From positions 5,332,001 to 5,396,000 of the forward strand of contig NZ_CP082301.1 in assembly GCF_019880305.1 (NCBI RefSeq): a stretch of DNA of 64,000 nt, read 5' to 3'. Shown piece by piece: positions 25,941 to 33,566 of the stretch. The position numbers and the translations under genes are program-made. A model generated the notes under the pieces. The model was given only the letters and a program-made list of their open reading frames with translations. It was not told where the DNA came from and did no database searches. This DNA is from Streptomyces decoyicus (lineage in GTDB: Bacteria > Actinomycetota > Actinomycetes > Streptomycetales > Streptomycetaceae). Every line of letters starts with the position of its first letter. The first letter of the stretch is position 1.

Positions 25941-27230
25941 CTAGAAGAAGGTGCGGATGAAATCGGTGACCGTGCCGTCCTGTTCGACCAGCGGGATCAG
26001 CTGCCACTTGTCGAAGGACGTGCACGGGTGCGACAGGCCCAGCCCGACCCAGTCACCGACCTCCAGGTCGCCGGCGCGCTCGGTGGAGACCCAGGCGTGC
26101 TGGTCGGACAGGCCGGTGACGGTGACCCCGTCCGCCGGGCGCAGGGTGCCGTCCCGGCCGGACCGTACGACCTGGGCCTCCGGCAGATGGAGGTCGTAGG
26201 CGGCGTCGCGCTTGCCCGCGTTGAGGAACGCCTGCTCGGGGGTGGGGCGGGAGACGACCTGCGCCCACAGGCGGAAGGCGGGCTGCAGGGCGCCCTCCTC
26301 CGGGACGCGGTTGAAGGGGGTGAGCTTGCGGTACTGGCCGTCGTCGTGCGAGACATACGCGCCCGAGCGCAGCAGTTTGAGGACCGGCGCGGACAGCTCG
26401 GGGATCTCGGCGAAGACATCGGCGACCGCGTCGAACCAGGCGCTGCCGCCGGCGCTGATGACGATCCGGTCGAGGTCGGTGAACCGGCCCGCCTTGTCGA
26501 ACTGCACGGCCAGGGCGACCAGTCGGCGCAGCCAGGCGGTCACCCGCTCGGGGGTGGCGTCGGGCACCTCGCCCTCGTAGCCGGCGACGCCGACCAGGCG
26601 GAGGGTGTCCACCCCCGCGATGGCATCGGCGAGTTCGAGGCATTCGGCCTCGGTACGCACGCCGGTACGGGCGCCCTCGCCGGCGCCGAGCTCGACGACG
26701 ACATCCACGGGGCGGGTGGCGCCGGCCTCGCGCAGTGCGGTGTCCATCAGCTCGATGCCGCGCAGCGAGTCGACGTAGCACATGAAGCGGAAGTCGGGGT
26801 CGGCGGCGAGCTCGGCGGCGAGCCAGCGCAGCGCGGCCGCGTCCACGACCTCGTTGGCCAGGAAGATCCGCTCGATGCCGTAAGTGCGGTAGACGCGGGC
26901 CTGGTGGGGGACGGCGGCGGTGATGCCCCAGGCGCCGTGCTCCAGCTGGCGGGCGAAGAGCTGCGGAGCCATGCAGGTCTTGCCGTGCGGGGCGAAGGCC
27001 AGACCGTGCCGGGTGGCGTAGGTCTCCATGAGGGCCAGGTTGTGTGCGACCGACTCGGCGGAGAGGGCGAGGACGGGGGTGGTGAACCCATCGCTGAAGA
27101 GGTTGCGGCGCTCGGCGGCCAGTTGGCCGACGGTGCGGCCCTCGGCGTCCGGGGGGAGTGCCTTGAAGCGGTGGTCGACCCGCTCGTCCGCGAGTCCCTC
27201 GAGTCCCTGCGCGAGCCGTTCGCCGGCCAT
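25941..27230 (-). CDS. D-serine dehydratase / D-threonine aldolase-like PLP enzyme
   Basis: 429 residues, fold-type III (alanine racemase-like). The N-terminal barrel has TPVLALSAESVAHNL and the PLP lysine in FAPHGKTCMAPQL; the C-terminal domain has GLSHPCTSFDKWQLIPLV, whose His and Cys are the zinc ligands seen in DSD1-type D-serine dehydratases. Such enzymes turn D-serine or D-threonine into a keto acid plus ammonia through an enamine. Annotated elsewhere as amino acid deaminase. ATG 27230 has GGAGG (as AGGAGGCCCC) upstream. It is divergent from the kinase-IclR-RidA-permease set. Confidence 0.85.
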   Translation of the reverse strand: MAGERLAQGLEGLADERVDHRFKALPPDAEGRTVGQLAAERRNLFSDGFTTPVLALSAESVAHNLALMETYATRHGLAFAPHGKTCMAPQLFARQLEHGAWGITAAVPHQARVYRTYGIERIFLANEVVDAAALRWLAAELAADPDFRFMCYVDSLRGIELMDTALREAGATRPVDVVVELGAGEGARTGVRTEAECLELADAIAGVDTLRLVGVAGYEGEVPDATPERVTAWLRRLVALAVQFDKAGRFTDLDRIVISAGGSAWFDAVADVFAEIPELSAPVLKLLRSGAYVSHDDGQYRKLTPFNRVPEEGALQPAFRLWAQVVSRPTPEQAFLNAGKRDAAYDLHLPEAQVVRSGRDGTLRPADGVTVTGLSDQHAWVSTERAGDLEVGDWVGLGLSHPCTSFDKWQLIPLVEQDGTVTDFIRTFF

Positions 27231-27250
27231 GGGGCCTCCTCAAAGATCCT

Positions 27251-27269
27251 TGTTGCACTCTCTGCAACA
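27251..27269. promoter_or_regulatory. Perfect inverted repeat, likely IclR-family operator
   Basis: TGTTGCACTCTCTGCAACA: 7-bp perfect arms around 5 bases, 21 bp before the dehydratase-like start. IclR regulators bind such pseudo-palindromes, and an IclR gene is 1.5 kb away in the divergent gene set. Only one copy was found in the window. Confidence 0.6.
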
Positions 27270-27456
27270 CTCATTGCGCATATCGCTTACGGCTGTCTAA
27301 CATCCGAGCCATCGCCCGGTCAATGGTGAGGAGCGCGGCGGGCAACGGCCGGAACGCCGTGCGGCCCACGGCCGGAACCCGGCCGCGGCCCGCGGCCGTC
27401 ACCCGGCTGCGGCACACCTCCCGGGCATGCACCACAGCGAAGGAGCGAAACCGATC

Positions 27457-28572
27457 GTGACCAGGTCCTCGAACGCCGGCGACACCCCCGCCCCGGACGG
27501 CTCACCCGTCCCGGACGTCGACGTCGTCTGTCTCGGCGAGTCCATGGTCACCTTCCTGCCGACCCGGCCCGGACGGCTCGCCGACGTACCGTCATTCGAC
27601 CGCGCCATCGGCGGCGCCGAATCCAACGTCGCCTGCACCCTCGCCCGCACCGGCCACACCGCGCGCTGGATCTCCCGGGTCGGCACCGACGGCTTCGGCG
27701 ACCACCTCCTGGCCGCCATCGCCGACTGCGGCGTCGACACCCGCCATGTCCGGCGTGACCCGCTGCGCCCCACCGGCATCTACTTCCGCACCGCGGGGGA
27801 CCGCGCCACCGACACCCACGAGGTCGCCTACTACCGCGCCGGTTCCGCCGCCTCCGCCATGACGGCGGCGGACATGGACCCGGCGGCGATCCGCTCCGGC
27901 CGGATCCTGCACCTGTCCGGCATCACGGCGGCGCTGTCCAAGGGCTGCCTCGGCCTGATGCGTGAGCTGACCGCCCGCCGCCCGGGGCGCCCGCTCCTCT
28001 CGTTCGACGTCAACTACCGGCCGGGCCTGTGGCGCGAACCGGCGCAGGCACGGGCCCTGCTCGAACTGGCGCGAGGCGCGGACATCGTCTTCGTGGGCGA
28101 CGACGAGGCCCGGGACGCCTGGGGCCTGCACGGGGCACGGGCCATCGGCGCAGCGCTGCCGGAACCGGACATCCTGGTCGTCAAGCAGGGTGGGGGCGGA
28201 GCCACCGTGTTCCAGCGCACCGGAATGACGGACCGCCGCTGCGATGACGCCGCCGCGTCCACCGCCACCTTCGTCCCCTCCCTGAACGTCGACCTCGTGG
28301 CGGCCACCGGAGCCGGCGACGCCTTCGCCGCCGGATTCCTCTCCGCCACCCTGCGCGGTCTCCCCGTCCGCACCCGCATCCGCCACGGCCACCTGTGGGC
28401 GGCCGCCGCCCTCACCGTCCCCGGCGATCTCGCGACCCCGCCGGACCGCGCGCACGCCGACCGCCTGGCGGATCTCGACGACGAGGCCTGGGGGAGACTG
28501 CACCTCGGCCCGGGCTGGACCGCAGCCGACGCATCCGGCCGCAGGGCCGACGAGGAGGTACGTACGCGGTGA
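27457..28572 (+). CDS. PfkB-family sugar kinase, 2-keto-3-deoxygluconate kinase-like
   Basis: 371 residues from GTG 27457 (AAGGAG 11 bases upstream); ATG 27427 would add 10 residues. The ribokinase fold is clear: VVCLGESMVTFLPTRPG at the start, GGAESNVACTLARTG for substrate binding, LSFDVNYRPGLW, and the PfkB signature VAATGAGDAFAAGF with the catalytic Asp. Text is closest to KDG kinases, which phosphorylate 2-keto-3-deoxy-D-gluconate for aldol cleavage. The stop overlaps a small ORF (GTGA), the first in a chain of coupled starts leading to iclR. Confidence 0.88.
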   Translation: MTRSSNAGDTPAPDGSPVPDVDVVCLGESMVTFLPTRPGRLADVPSFDRAIGGAESNVACTLARTGHTARWISRVGTDGFGDHLLAAIADCGVDTRHVRRDPLRPTGIYFRTAGDRATDTHEVAYYRAGSAASAMTAADMDPAAIRSGRILHLSGITAALSKGCLGLMRELTARRPGRPLLSFDVNYRPGLWREPAQARALLELARGADIVFVGDDEARDAWGLHGARAIGAALPEPDILVVKQGGGGATVFQRTGMTDRRCDDAAASTATFVPSLNVDLVAATGAGDAFAAGFLSATLRGLPVRTRIRHGHLWAAAALTVPGDLATPPDRAHADRLADLDDEAWGRLHLGPGWTAADASGRRADEEVRTR

Positions 28573-28676
28573 ACGAGCGAAGCGTGGGGGTCCCCCCTGC
28601 CGAAGGCCGGGGGAGAACCATCGAGAGGTGCGCCCCTGGCGACGACAGGGCCGGACGAAGCGAGGTTGCGGCATGA
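28569..28676 (+). CDS. Small coupled ORF 1 between the kinase and IclR genes
   Basis: 35 codons. The GTG overlaps the kinase stop (GTGA, 28569-28572), and the TGA overlaps the ATG of the next small ORF. The peptide begins VNERSVGVPP and ends AGRSEVAA. It contains the GGGGGTCCCCCC hairpin element. Probably a coupling spacer rather than a functional peptide; no family recognised. Confidence 0.35.
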   Translation: MNERSVGVPPAEGRGRTIERCAPGDDRAGRSEVAA

Positions 28677-28753
28677 GCGAGCGGAGCGAGCGGGTCATCG
28701 GACGGTGCGTGCTGAGCGAATGCGAAGCCTCGCGGAGCGAGGTTTCGGCATGA
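28673..28753 (+). CDS. Small coupled ORF 2 directly before the IclR gene
   Basis: 26 codons, starting with an ATG overlapping the stop of ORF 1 and ending in a TGA that overlaps the IclR ATG (ATGA, 28750-28753). It begins MSERSERVIG and ends SRSEVSA, so its ends resemble those of ORF 1. A 22-bp segment carrying the ribosome site and start (28657-28678) recurs at 28734-28755. Confidence 0.35.
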   Translation: MSERSERVIGRCVLSECEASRSEVSA

Positions 28754-29502
28754 GCCAGACCGTCGACCGCGCGCTGAGCATCCTGCCGCTGCTCGCCGAG
28801 GGACCCGCCGACCTGGGACAGGTCGCCGACCGGCTCGGCGTGCACAAGTCCACGGCCCTGCGGCTGCTGCGCACCCTCCACGAACACGGCCTCGTCTACC
28901 GCCAGTCCGACCAGCGCTACCGCCTCGGCGCCCGCCTCTTCGCCCTCGCCCAGCAGGCCGTCGAGAACCTCGACGTCCGCGAGATCGCCCACCCCCACCT
29001 CCTCGCCCTCAACGAGAAGTGCGGACACACCGTCCACCTCGCGGTCCACGAGGAGAACGAGGTCCTCTACATCGACAAGGTCGAGAGCCGCTACCCGGTC
29101 CGGATGTACTCCCGGATCGGCAAGCCCGTCGCGATCACCGTCGCCGCGGTCGCCAAGCTGCTCCTCGCCGACCTGCCCGAACCCGAGCGCCGCGCCCTCG
29201 CGGAGAAGCTCGACTACCCCCTCTACACGTCCCGTTCGACCCCGCACGCCACGGCGTTCCTCGCCGAACTGGCCAAGGTCCGCGAACAGGGCTGGGCCAC
29301 CGACCTCGGTGGCCACGAGGAGTCCATCAACTGCGTCGCGGCCCCCATCCGCGGCGCGGACGGGCGCCTGGTCGCCGCCATGTCGGTCTCCGCGCCGAAT
29401 GTCGTCGTCACCGCCGAGGAACTCCTCACACTGCTCCCGCTGGTACGCCGCACCGCCGACACCATCAGCCGGGAGTACTCCGGAACCGCAATTCCCCAGT
29501 AA
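28750..29502 (+). CDS. IclR family transcriptional regulator
   Basis: 250 residues. The N-terminal winged helix (TVDRALSILPLLAEGPADLG, then LGVHKSTALRLLRTL) is followed by the IclR effector domain (about 75-245, with HLAVHEENEVLYIDKVE and the GHEESINCVAAPI segment). It starts at ATG 28750. It sits among catabolic genes and probably controls them from the inverted repeat at 27251-27269; the inducer would be a pathway intermediate such as a keto acid (inference). Confidence 0.92.
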   Translation: MSQTVDRALSILPLLAEGPADLGQVADRLGVHKSTALRLLRTLHEHGLVYRQSDQRYRLGARLFALAQQAVENLDVREIAHPHLLALNEKCGHTVHLAVHEENEVLYIDKVESRYPVRMYSRIGKPVAITVAAVAKLLLADLPEPERRALAEKLDYPLYTSRSTPHATAFLAELAKVREQGWATDLGGHEESINCVAAPIRGADGRLVAAMSVSAPNVVVTAEELLTLLPLVRRTADTISREYSGTAIPQ

Positions 29503-29533
29503 CCACTGGTCCCGTACAGGAAGCCTGAACACC

Positions 29534-29944
29534 ATGACCGAGAAGATCGCGCTCACCCCGGCCACCCACACCACCCCGCCCGCGAAGTTCTCCCACGGCG
29601 TCAAGAAGGGCAACATCCTTCAGGTCGCCGGCCAGGTCGGCTTCCTCCCCGCCGTCGAGGGCCAGGCCCCCACCCCGGCCGGCCCCACCCTGCGCGAGCA
29701 GACCCTCCAGACGTTCGCCAACGTCCAGGCCATCCTCGAAGAGGGCGGCGCGAGCTGGGACGACGTCATGATGATGCGCGTCTACCTCACCGACGTGGAT
29801 CACTTCGCCGAGATGAACGAGATCTACAACGCCTACTTCGAGGAGCAGGGCCTCAAGGAGGCACCCTCCGCCCGTACGACCGTCTACGTCGGTCTGCCCA
29901 AGGGCCTGCTCATCGAGATCGACGCCCTCGCGGTCCTGAGCTGA
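29534..29944 (+). CDS. RidA family enamine/imine deaminase
   Basis: 136 residues. RidA (YjgF/YER057c/UK114) proteins hydrolyse reactive enamine/imine intermediates such as 2-aminoacrylate made by PLP dehydratases. Family landmarks are VAGQVGFLP, QTFANVQAILEEGGASWDDVM, and the active-site Arg in APSARTTVYVGLP. ATG 29534 follows IclR by 31 bases. Its presence next to a D-serine dehydratase-like gene supports that gene's assignment. A hairpin at 30005-30040 separates it from the permease gene. Confidence 0.92.
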   Translation: MTEKIALTPATHTTPPAKFSHGVKKGNILQVAGQVGFLPAVEGQAPTPAGPTLREQTLQTFANVQAILEEGGASWDDVMMMRVYLTDVDHFAEMNEIYNAYFEEQGLKEAPSARTTVYVGLPKGLLIEIDALAVLS

Positions 29945-30004
29945 GGCACAAGAACCCTTGCCCCGCCTGCCGTTAGCGCCACCCCGAGCGCACTGTTCGC
30001 CGCA

Positions 30005-30040
30005 CGGCACGGCGCCCCGTACCGACGGGGCGCCGTGCCG
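30005..30040 (+). terminator. Hairpin between ridA-like and permease genes
   Basis: Perfect 16-bp inverted repeat with loop ACCG. It may end the kinase-RidA transcript or only attenuate it before the permease gene, which starts 85 bases later. Confidence 0.7.
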
Positions 30041-30125
30041 CGGACCCCCCTGCCTGGAGATGCCTTCCAGGGGACACCCCCCGGACCCCCCGGGAACCGC
30101 CCCTGCCTGACAACGGAGTCACCCC

Positions 30126-31601
30126 ATGTTCCTCGCCGCCACGCCCGCCACCCCGCCACCACCACCCCACACCGGTGGACTGCTCGCCCTGATACCGGGC
30201 ACCGCGGGACTTCTGACGGTCGCCGCCCTGGGCATCGCCCTGCTCCTCGTCCTGATCATCAAGGTCCGGCTACAGCCGTTCGTGGCGCTGCTGACCGTCT
30301 CCATCGCGGTGGGCCTGGCCGCCGGGCTCTCCGTCACCGAACTCTTCGGCACGGTCCAGAAATCCGACGCCGTCTCGATGATCGAGACCGGTATGGGCGG
30401 CATCCTCGGGCACGTCGCCATCATCATCGGCCTGGGCACCATGCTCGGCGCGATCCTCGAAGTCTCCGGCGGCGCCGAGGTGTTGAGCTCCCGGCTGCTC
30501 CGCCTCTTCGGCGAGAAGCGCGAACCGCTCGCCATGGGCCTGACCGGACTGATCTTCGGCATCCCGGTCTTCTTCGACGTCGGCATCTTCGTCCTGGCGC
30601 CGATCGTCTACGCGGCGGCCAAGCGCAGCGGCAAGTCGATCCTGCTCTACTGCATGCCACTCCTCGCGGGCCTGTCCATGACCCACGCCTTCCTGCCGCC
30701 GCACCCCGGCCCGGTCGCCGCCGCCGGTCTGTTCAAGGTCGACCTCGGCTGGGTCATCCTCATGGGCATCCTCTGCGGTATCCCGGCGGTGCTCGCCGCC
30801 TGGGGCTACGCGGCCTGGATCGGCAGGCGCCTCTTCGTCCCCGTCCCGCAGGACATGGTCGAGGCGGCGGACGAAGCCAAGGCCGCGGTCACCGCGGAGA
30901 AGGCCGCGGCCGGCGTCAAGCGCGACGAGGCGCCGGTCCCCCTGGGCACCGTCCTCACCATCATCGGCACCCCGCTGCTCCTCATCCTCCTGGCGACCTT
31001 CTCCTCCATCGCCATGGCCCCCTCGGCCGGCCGCTCGGTGATCGAGTTCTTCGGCCACCCCTTCGTCGCCCTGACGATCGCCCTGCTGATGTCGTACTAC
31101 CTGCTGGGCATCCGCCGCGGCTGGTCCCGCAAGTCCCTGGAGACCGTCTCCACCGCCTCGCTCAAGCCCGTCGGCAACATCATCCTGGTCGTCGGCGCCG
31201 GCGGGATCTTCGGCGCCGTCCTCAAGGGCAGCGGTGTGGCCACCGCCCTCTCCGACACCTTCCACAACGTCGGCCTCCCGGTCATCGTCCTCGCCTACCT
31301 CCTCTCCCTCGTCCTGCGCGTCGCCCAGGGCTCGGCCACGGTCGCCATCGTCACCACGGCCGGCATCGTCGTCCCCCTCGTCGAGGGCCAGGGCATGTCA
31401 CAGGCCCACCTGGCGCTGATCATCATGGCGATCTCGGCGGGGTCGATCTTCGCTTCGCATGTGAACGACGGGGGGTTCTGGATGGTGAGCAAGTACTTCG
31501 GCATCTCGGAGCGGGACACCCTGAAGTCCTGGACCGTCCTGGAATCGGTGCTCTCGGTCGCCGGGTTCGCGGTGGCGGCACTGGTGAGCCTGGCCGTGTA
31601 G
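30126..31601 (+). CDS. GntP family permease (gluconate or D-serine type)
   Basis: 491 residues with about 12-14 hydrophobic segments. GntP-family proton symporters carry gluconate and related acids; the same family includes DsdX, the D-serine permease. Typical text: GLIFGIPVFFDVGIFVLAPIV, SMTHAFLPPHPGPVAAAG, and the end ASHVNDGGFWMVSKYFG. Sequence alone does not separate the substrates. The neighbouring D-serine dehydratase-like enzyme and RidA favour a D-amino acid, the KDG-kinase-like neighbour favours a sugar acid. GGAG precedes the ATG. Confidence 0.92.
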   Translation: MFLAATPATPPPPPHTGGLLALIPGTAGLLTVAALGIALLLVLIIKVRLQPFVALLTVSIAVGLAAGLSVTELFGTVQKSDAVSMIETGMGGILGHVAIIIGLGTMLGAILEVSGGAEVLSSRLLRLFGEKREPLAMGLTGLIFGIPVFFDVGIFVLAPIVYAAAKRSGKSILLYCMPLLAGLSMTHAFLPPHPGPVAAAGLFKVDLGWVILMGILCGIPAVLAAWGYAAWIGRRLFVPVPQDMVEAADEAKAAVTAEKAAAGVKRDEAPVPLGTVLTIIGTPLLLILLATFSSIAMAPSAGRSVIEFFGHPFVALTIALLMSYYLLGIRRGWSRKSLETVSTASLKPVGNIILVVGAGGIFGAVLKGSGVATALSDTFHNVGLPVIVLAYLLSLVLRVAQGSATVAIVTTAGIVVPLVEGQGMSQAHLALIIMAISAGSIFASHVNDGGFWMVSKYFGISERDTLKSWTVLESVLSVAGFAVAALVSLAV

Positions 31602-31642
31602 CCGCTGGTGGCGGGCTTCCCGCCACCGTCTCCGTACGTATG

Positions 31643-31676
31643 CCGATGGGGCGCCCGGCACCGGGCGCCCCATCGG
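31643..31676. terminator. Bidirectional hairpin between the permease and ATP-binding protein genes
   Basis: Perfect 16-bp inverted repeat with a 2-base loop between convergent stops; it abuts the stop at 31679. Confidence 0.8.
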
Positions 31677-31678
31677 AA

Positions 31679-32167
31679 TCACGCCGCGCGCCCGTATGCC
31701 CGTGCCCCTTCCCGCGGCAGCACGGCCCACATCCGCGTCCCGTCGCCGGGCTCCTGCGACGACCCGAATCCCCACTCGCCATCGCAGGCCTCCATCACGC
31801 AGGCCAGCAGCAAGAGCAGGGACCGACGCCTGCCGTCGCAGGCTGCCGCGAGGCGGCGGTGGGTATGGCGCGGGTGCCCGTCGTAAAGGCTGACGCGCAG
31901 TGCGTCGTCGCGATAGCGCAGCGACAGGCAGACGCTGTCGGACGGCGTGAACAGACAAGCGCAGGCGGCGAGTTCACCGATCACCTGGATCGCGGCGGCG
32001 GTCACGTCGTACAGGGCGTGCGCTTCCAGGATCGTACGGGCGGCAGAGCGCGCGACGGCCGGACTGGCGAGCGCGGCGGGAAGAGTGAGGCTGTAGGCCA
32101 GGTTTTCCGGCACGCGAGGGGTGCGGGTGTCGAGGGGGTGCGGGCAGACGGTCACGGCTGCGGGCAT
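31679..32167 (-). CDS. Anti-sigma-factor-like ATP-binding protein (partner of XRE/DUF397 pair)
   Basis: 162 residues from ATG 32167 (GGGAG 5 bases upstream). It resembles the small HATPase proteins of the SpoIIAB/RsbW type that streptomycetes encode beside DUF5753 regulators (LPAALASPAVARSAARTILEAH, IQVIGELAACAC, GFGSSQEPGDGTRMWAVLP), but the ATP-binding N and G boxes are weak, so it may no longer bind ATP. Divergent from the XRE gene. Confidence 0.7.
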   Translation of the reverse strand: MPAAVTVCPHPLDTRTPRVPENLAYSLTLPAALASPAVARSAARTILEAHALYDVTAAAIQVIGELAACACLFTPSDSVCLSLRYRDDALRVSLYDGHPRHTHRRLAAACDGRRRSLLLLLACVMEACDGEWGFGSSQEPGDGTRMWAVLPREGARAYGRAA

Positions 32168-32355
32168 GGCAACTCCCTGTTGCAGAGGGTTCGTTGATGG
32201 CACGGCAGTCAGTGGCCTGTCTCCCTGGCGCGGGCCCGCCTCTCCCAGGGGAGGAGGTCGCGGGCAGGCTCGCGCGATGCGCTTCCGACTGCGTGGAGCG
32301 TAAGCGTTGCGTTACTGACTGTAGGGAGCGCGCTGGCATGTTGTCTACCTCAGTG

Positions 32356-32371
32356 GGGGGTAATTACCCCC
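32356..32371. promoter_or_regulatory. 16-bp perfect palindrome before the XRE gene
   Basis: GGGGGTAATTACCCCC lies 69 bp upstream of ATG 32440 in the divergent spacer. It is a good candidate for the XRE protein's own operator. Confidence 0.6.
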
Positions 32372-32439
32372 AGTCGAGATGGACTGGCGTGGTCGCGCAG
32401 AGGCAGACTGACCCCGACCACCGTGCGAGAAGGGGCTGT

Positions 32440-33291
32440 ATGCCGACCAGGACCACACCAACGGTGCGCCAGAAGCGACTTGGTGCCGAGCTGCGCAAGA
32501 TGCGTCTCGCTGCCGGGGTCGCCACCGATTACGCCGCGGGGCTGTTGGGCATCGACCGGACGCGGATCTCTAACATGGAGGGCGGCATCAGGCCGGTCTC
32601 CCCTGATCGTGTGCGCACTCTGGCCTGCAACTACGCCTGCCCGGACGAGTCGTACGTCGACGCCCTGGTCGACATGGCGGCGAACCAAGAGCGCGGCTGG
32701 TGGGAGCAGTACCGGGGCACGCTCGCCGCCGGGCTGTTGGACATCGCGGAGCTCGAATGGCATGCCGCACACATCAGTACAACGCAGACGGTCCACGTTC
32801 CGGGGCTGTTCCAGACCGAGGACTACGCCCGAGCCGTCTTCACCGCCGTCTTGCCGCCTCCCACACGACTCGAAATCGAATTGCGCGTCGCCCACCGCAT
32901 GGAGCGCCAGCAGGTCTTCGAGCGGCCTGTGCCACCCACCTATGTGGCATATGTCCACGAGGCGGCGCTGCGTATGAGGTTCGGCGGAGCCGACGTCATG
33001 CGCCACCAGCTCAAGCATTTGTGCCAGGCATCGGAACGCCAGGGAGTAAACGTGCGGGTCCTCCCGGTGGATGTGGGCGCGTTCCCCGGAGCTGGATACG
33101 CTCTCCTGTACGCCGGCGGCGTCGTGCCTCAGCTCGACACGGTGCAACTGGACTCTGCCCACGGCCCGGAATTCACGCACGCCGAAGCCCAGCTCGCGAA
33201 GTACCGCGCCCACCTGGACTGGATGGACAACGCGTCGCTGTCGGCCCCGGCTTCGCGTGACTTCATCCGCAACATCGAGCGCTCACTCTAG
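32440..33291 (+). CDS. XRE-family regulator with DUF5753 domain
   Basis: 283 residues. The N-terminal HTH (about 10-65: RQKRLGAELRKMRLAAGV, then AAGLLGIDRTRISNMEGG) is followed by the DUF5753 domain (about 95-275, with VPGLFQTEDYARAVF and the final FIRNI). This is the WhiJ-like group found in many copies in Streptomyces, usually tied to a DUF397 protein and an anti-sigma-like ATPase, with roles in development and antibiotic control. AAGGGG is 5-6 bases before ATG 32440. The DUF397 gene starts 10 bases after its stop. Confidence 0.93.
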   Translation: MPTRTTPTVRQKRLGAELRKMRLAAGVATDYAAGLLGIDRTRISNMEGGIRPVSPDRVRTLACNYACPDESYVDALVDMAANQERGWWEQYRGTLAAGLLDIAELEWHAAHISTTQTVHVPGLFQTEDYARAVFTAVLPPPTRLEIELRVAHRMERQQVFERPVPPTYVAYVHEAALRMRFGGADVMRHQLKHLCQASERQGVNVRVLPVDVGAFPGAGYALLYAGGVVPQLDTVQLDSAHGPEFTHAEAQLAKYRAHLDWMDNASLSAPASRDFIRNIERSL

Positions 33292-33301
33292 GAAGGTCAC
33301 C

Positions 33302-33493
33302 ATGCGAGACATCAGCTGGGAAGAGCCCTACTGCGGCGAAGGCAACAACTGCTTCCGCATAGGAACCGACGAGCAGGGCAACGCCTACATTGCCGTGGCG
33401 GGTGCCGAAGACGCCCACGTCACCGACACCCGCGAGGCTCTCCGCACTCTCATCCGCGAGATAAAGGCCGGCAAGGCTGACCACCTGCTCTAG
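33302..33493 (+). CDS. DUF397-type small protein
   Basis: 63 residues (MRDISWEEPYCGEGNNCFRIG...). The start W..PYCGEGNNCF and the pattern of a strand pair then a C-terminal helix fit DUF397 partners of DUF5753 regulators; the usual SxxSxGGNCVEVA text is altered, so this is a divergent member. AGGAAGG precedes the ATG. It is co-transcribed with the XRE gene. Confidence 0.75.
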   Translation: MRDISWEEPYCGEGNNCFRIGTDEQGNAYIAVAGAEDAHVTDTREALRTLIREIKAGKADHLL

Positions 33494-33566
33494 GTGTGTC
33501 CGCCCTGGGCCGGGCGGGCCGCGCCGCGGTGGCGCGCGCCCGCCTTTCGTCGCGGCAAGTGGTGCG

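Noticed and set aside
27592..29616. 674-codon minus-strand frame opposite the kinase and IclR genes
   Set aside because: Spans two well-supported genes in antisense; composition is shadow-like.
30035..32197. 720-codon + strand frame across the GntP gene and beyond
   Set aside because: Out of frame with the clear GntP permease and rich in Arg/Pro/His; it also runs through a terminator hairpin.
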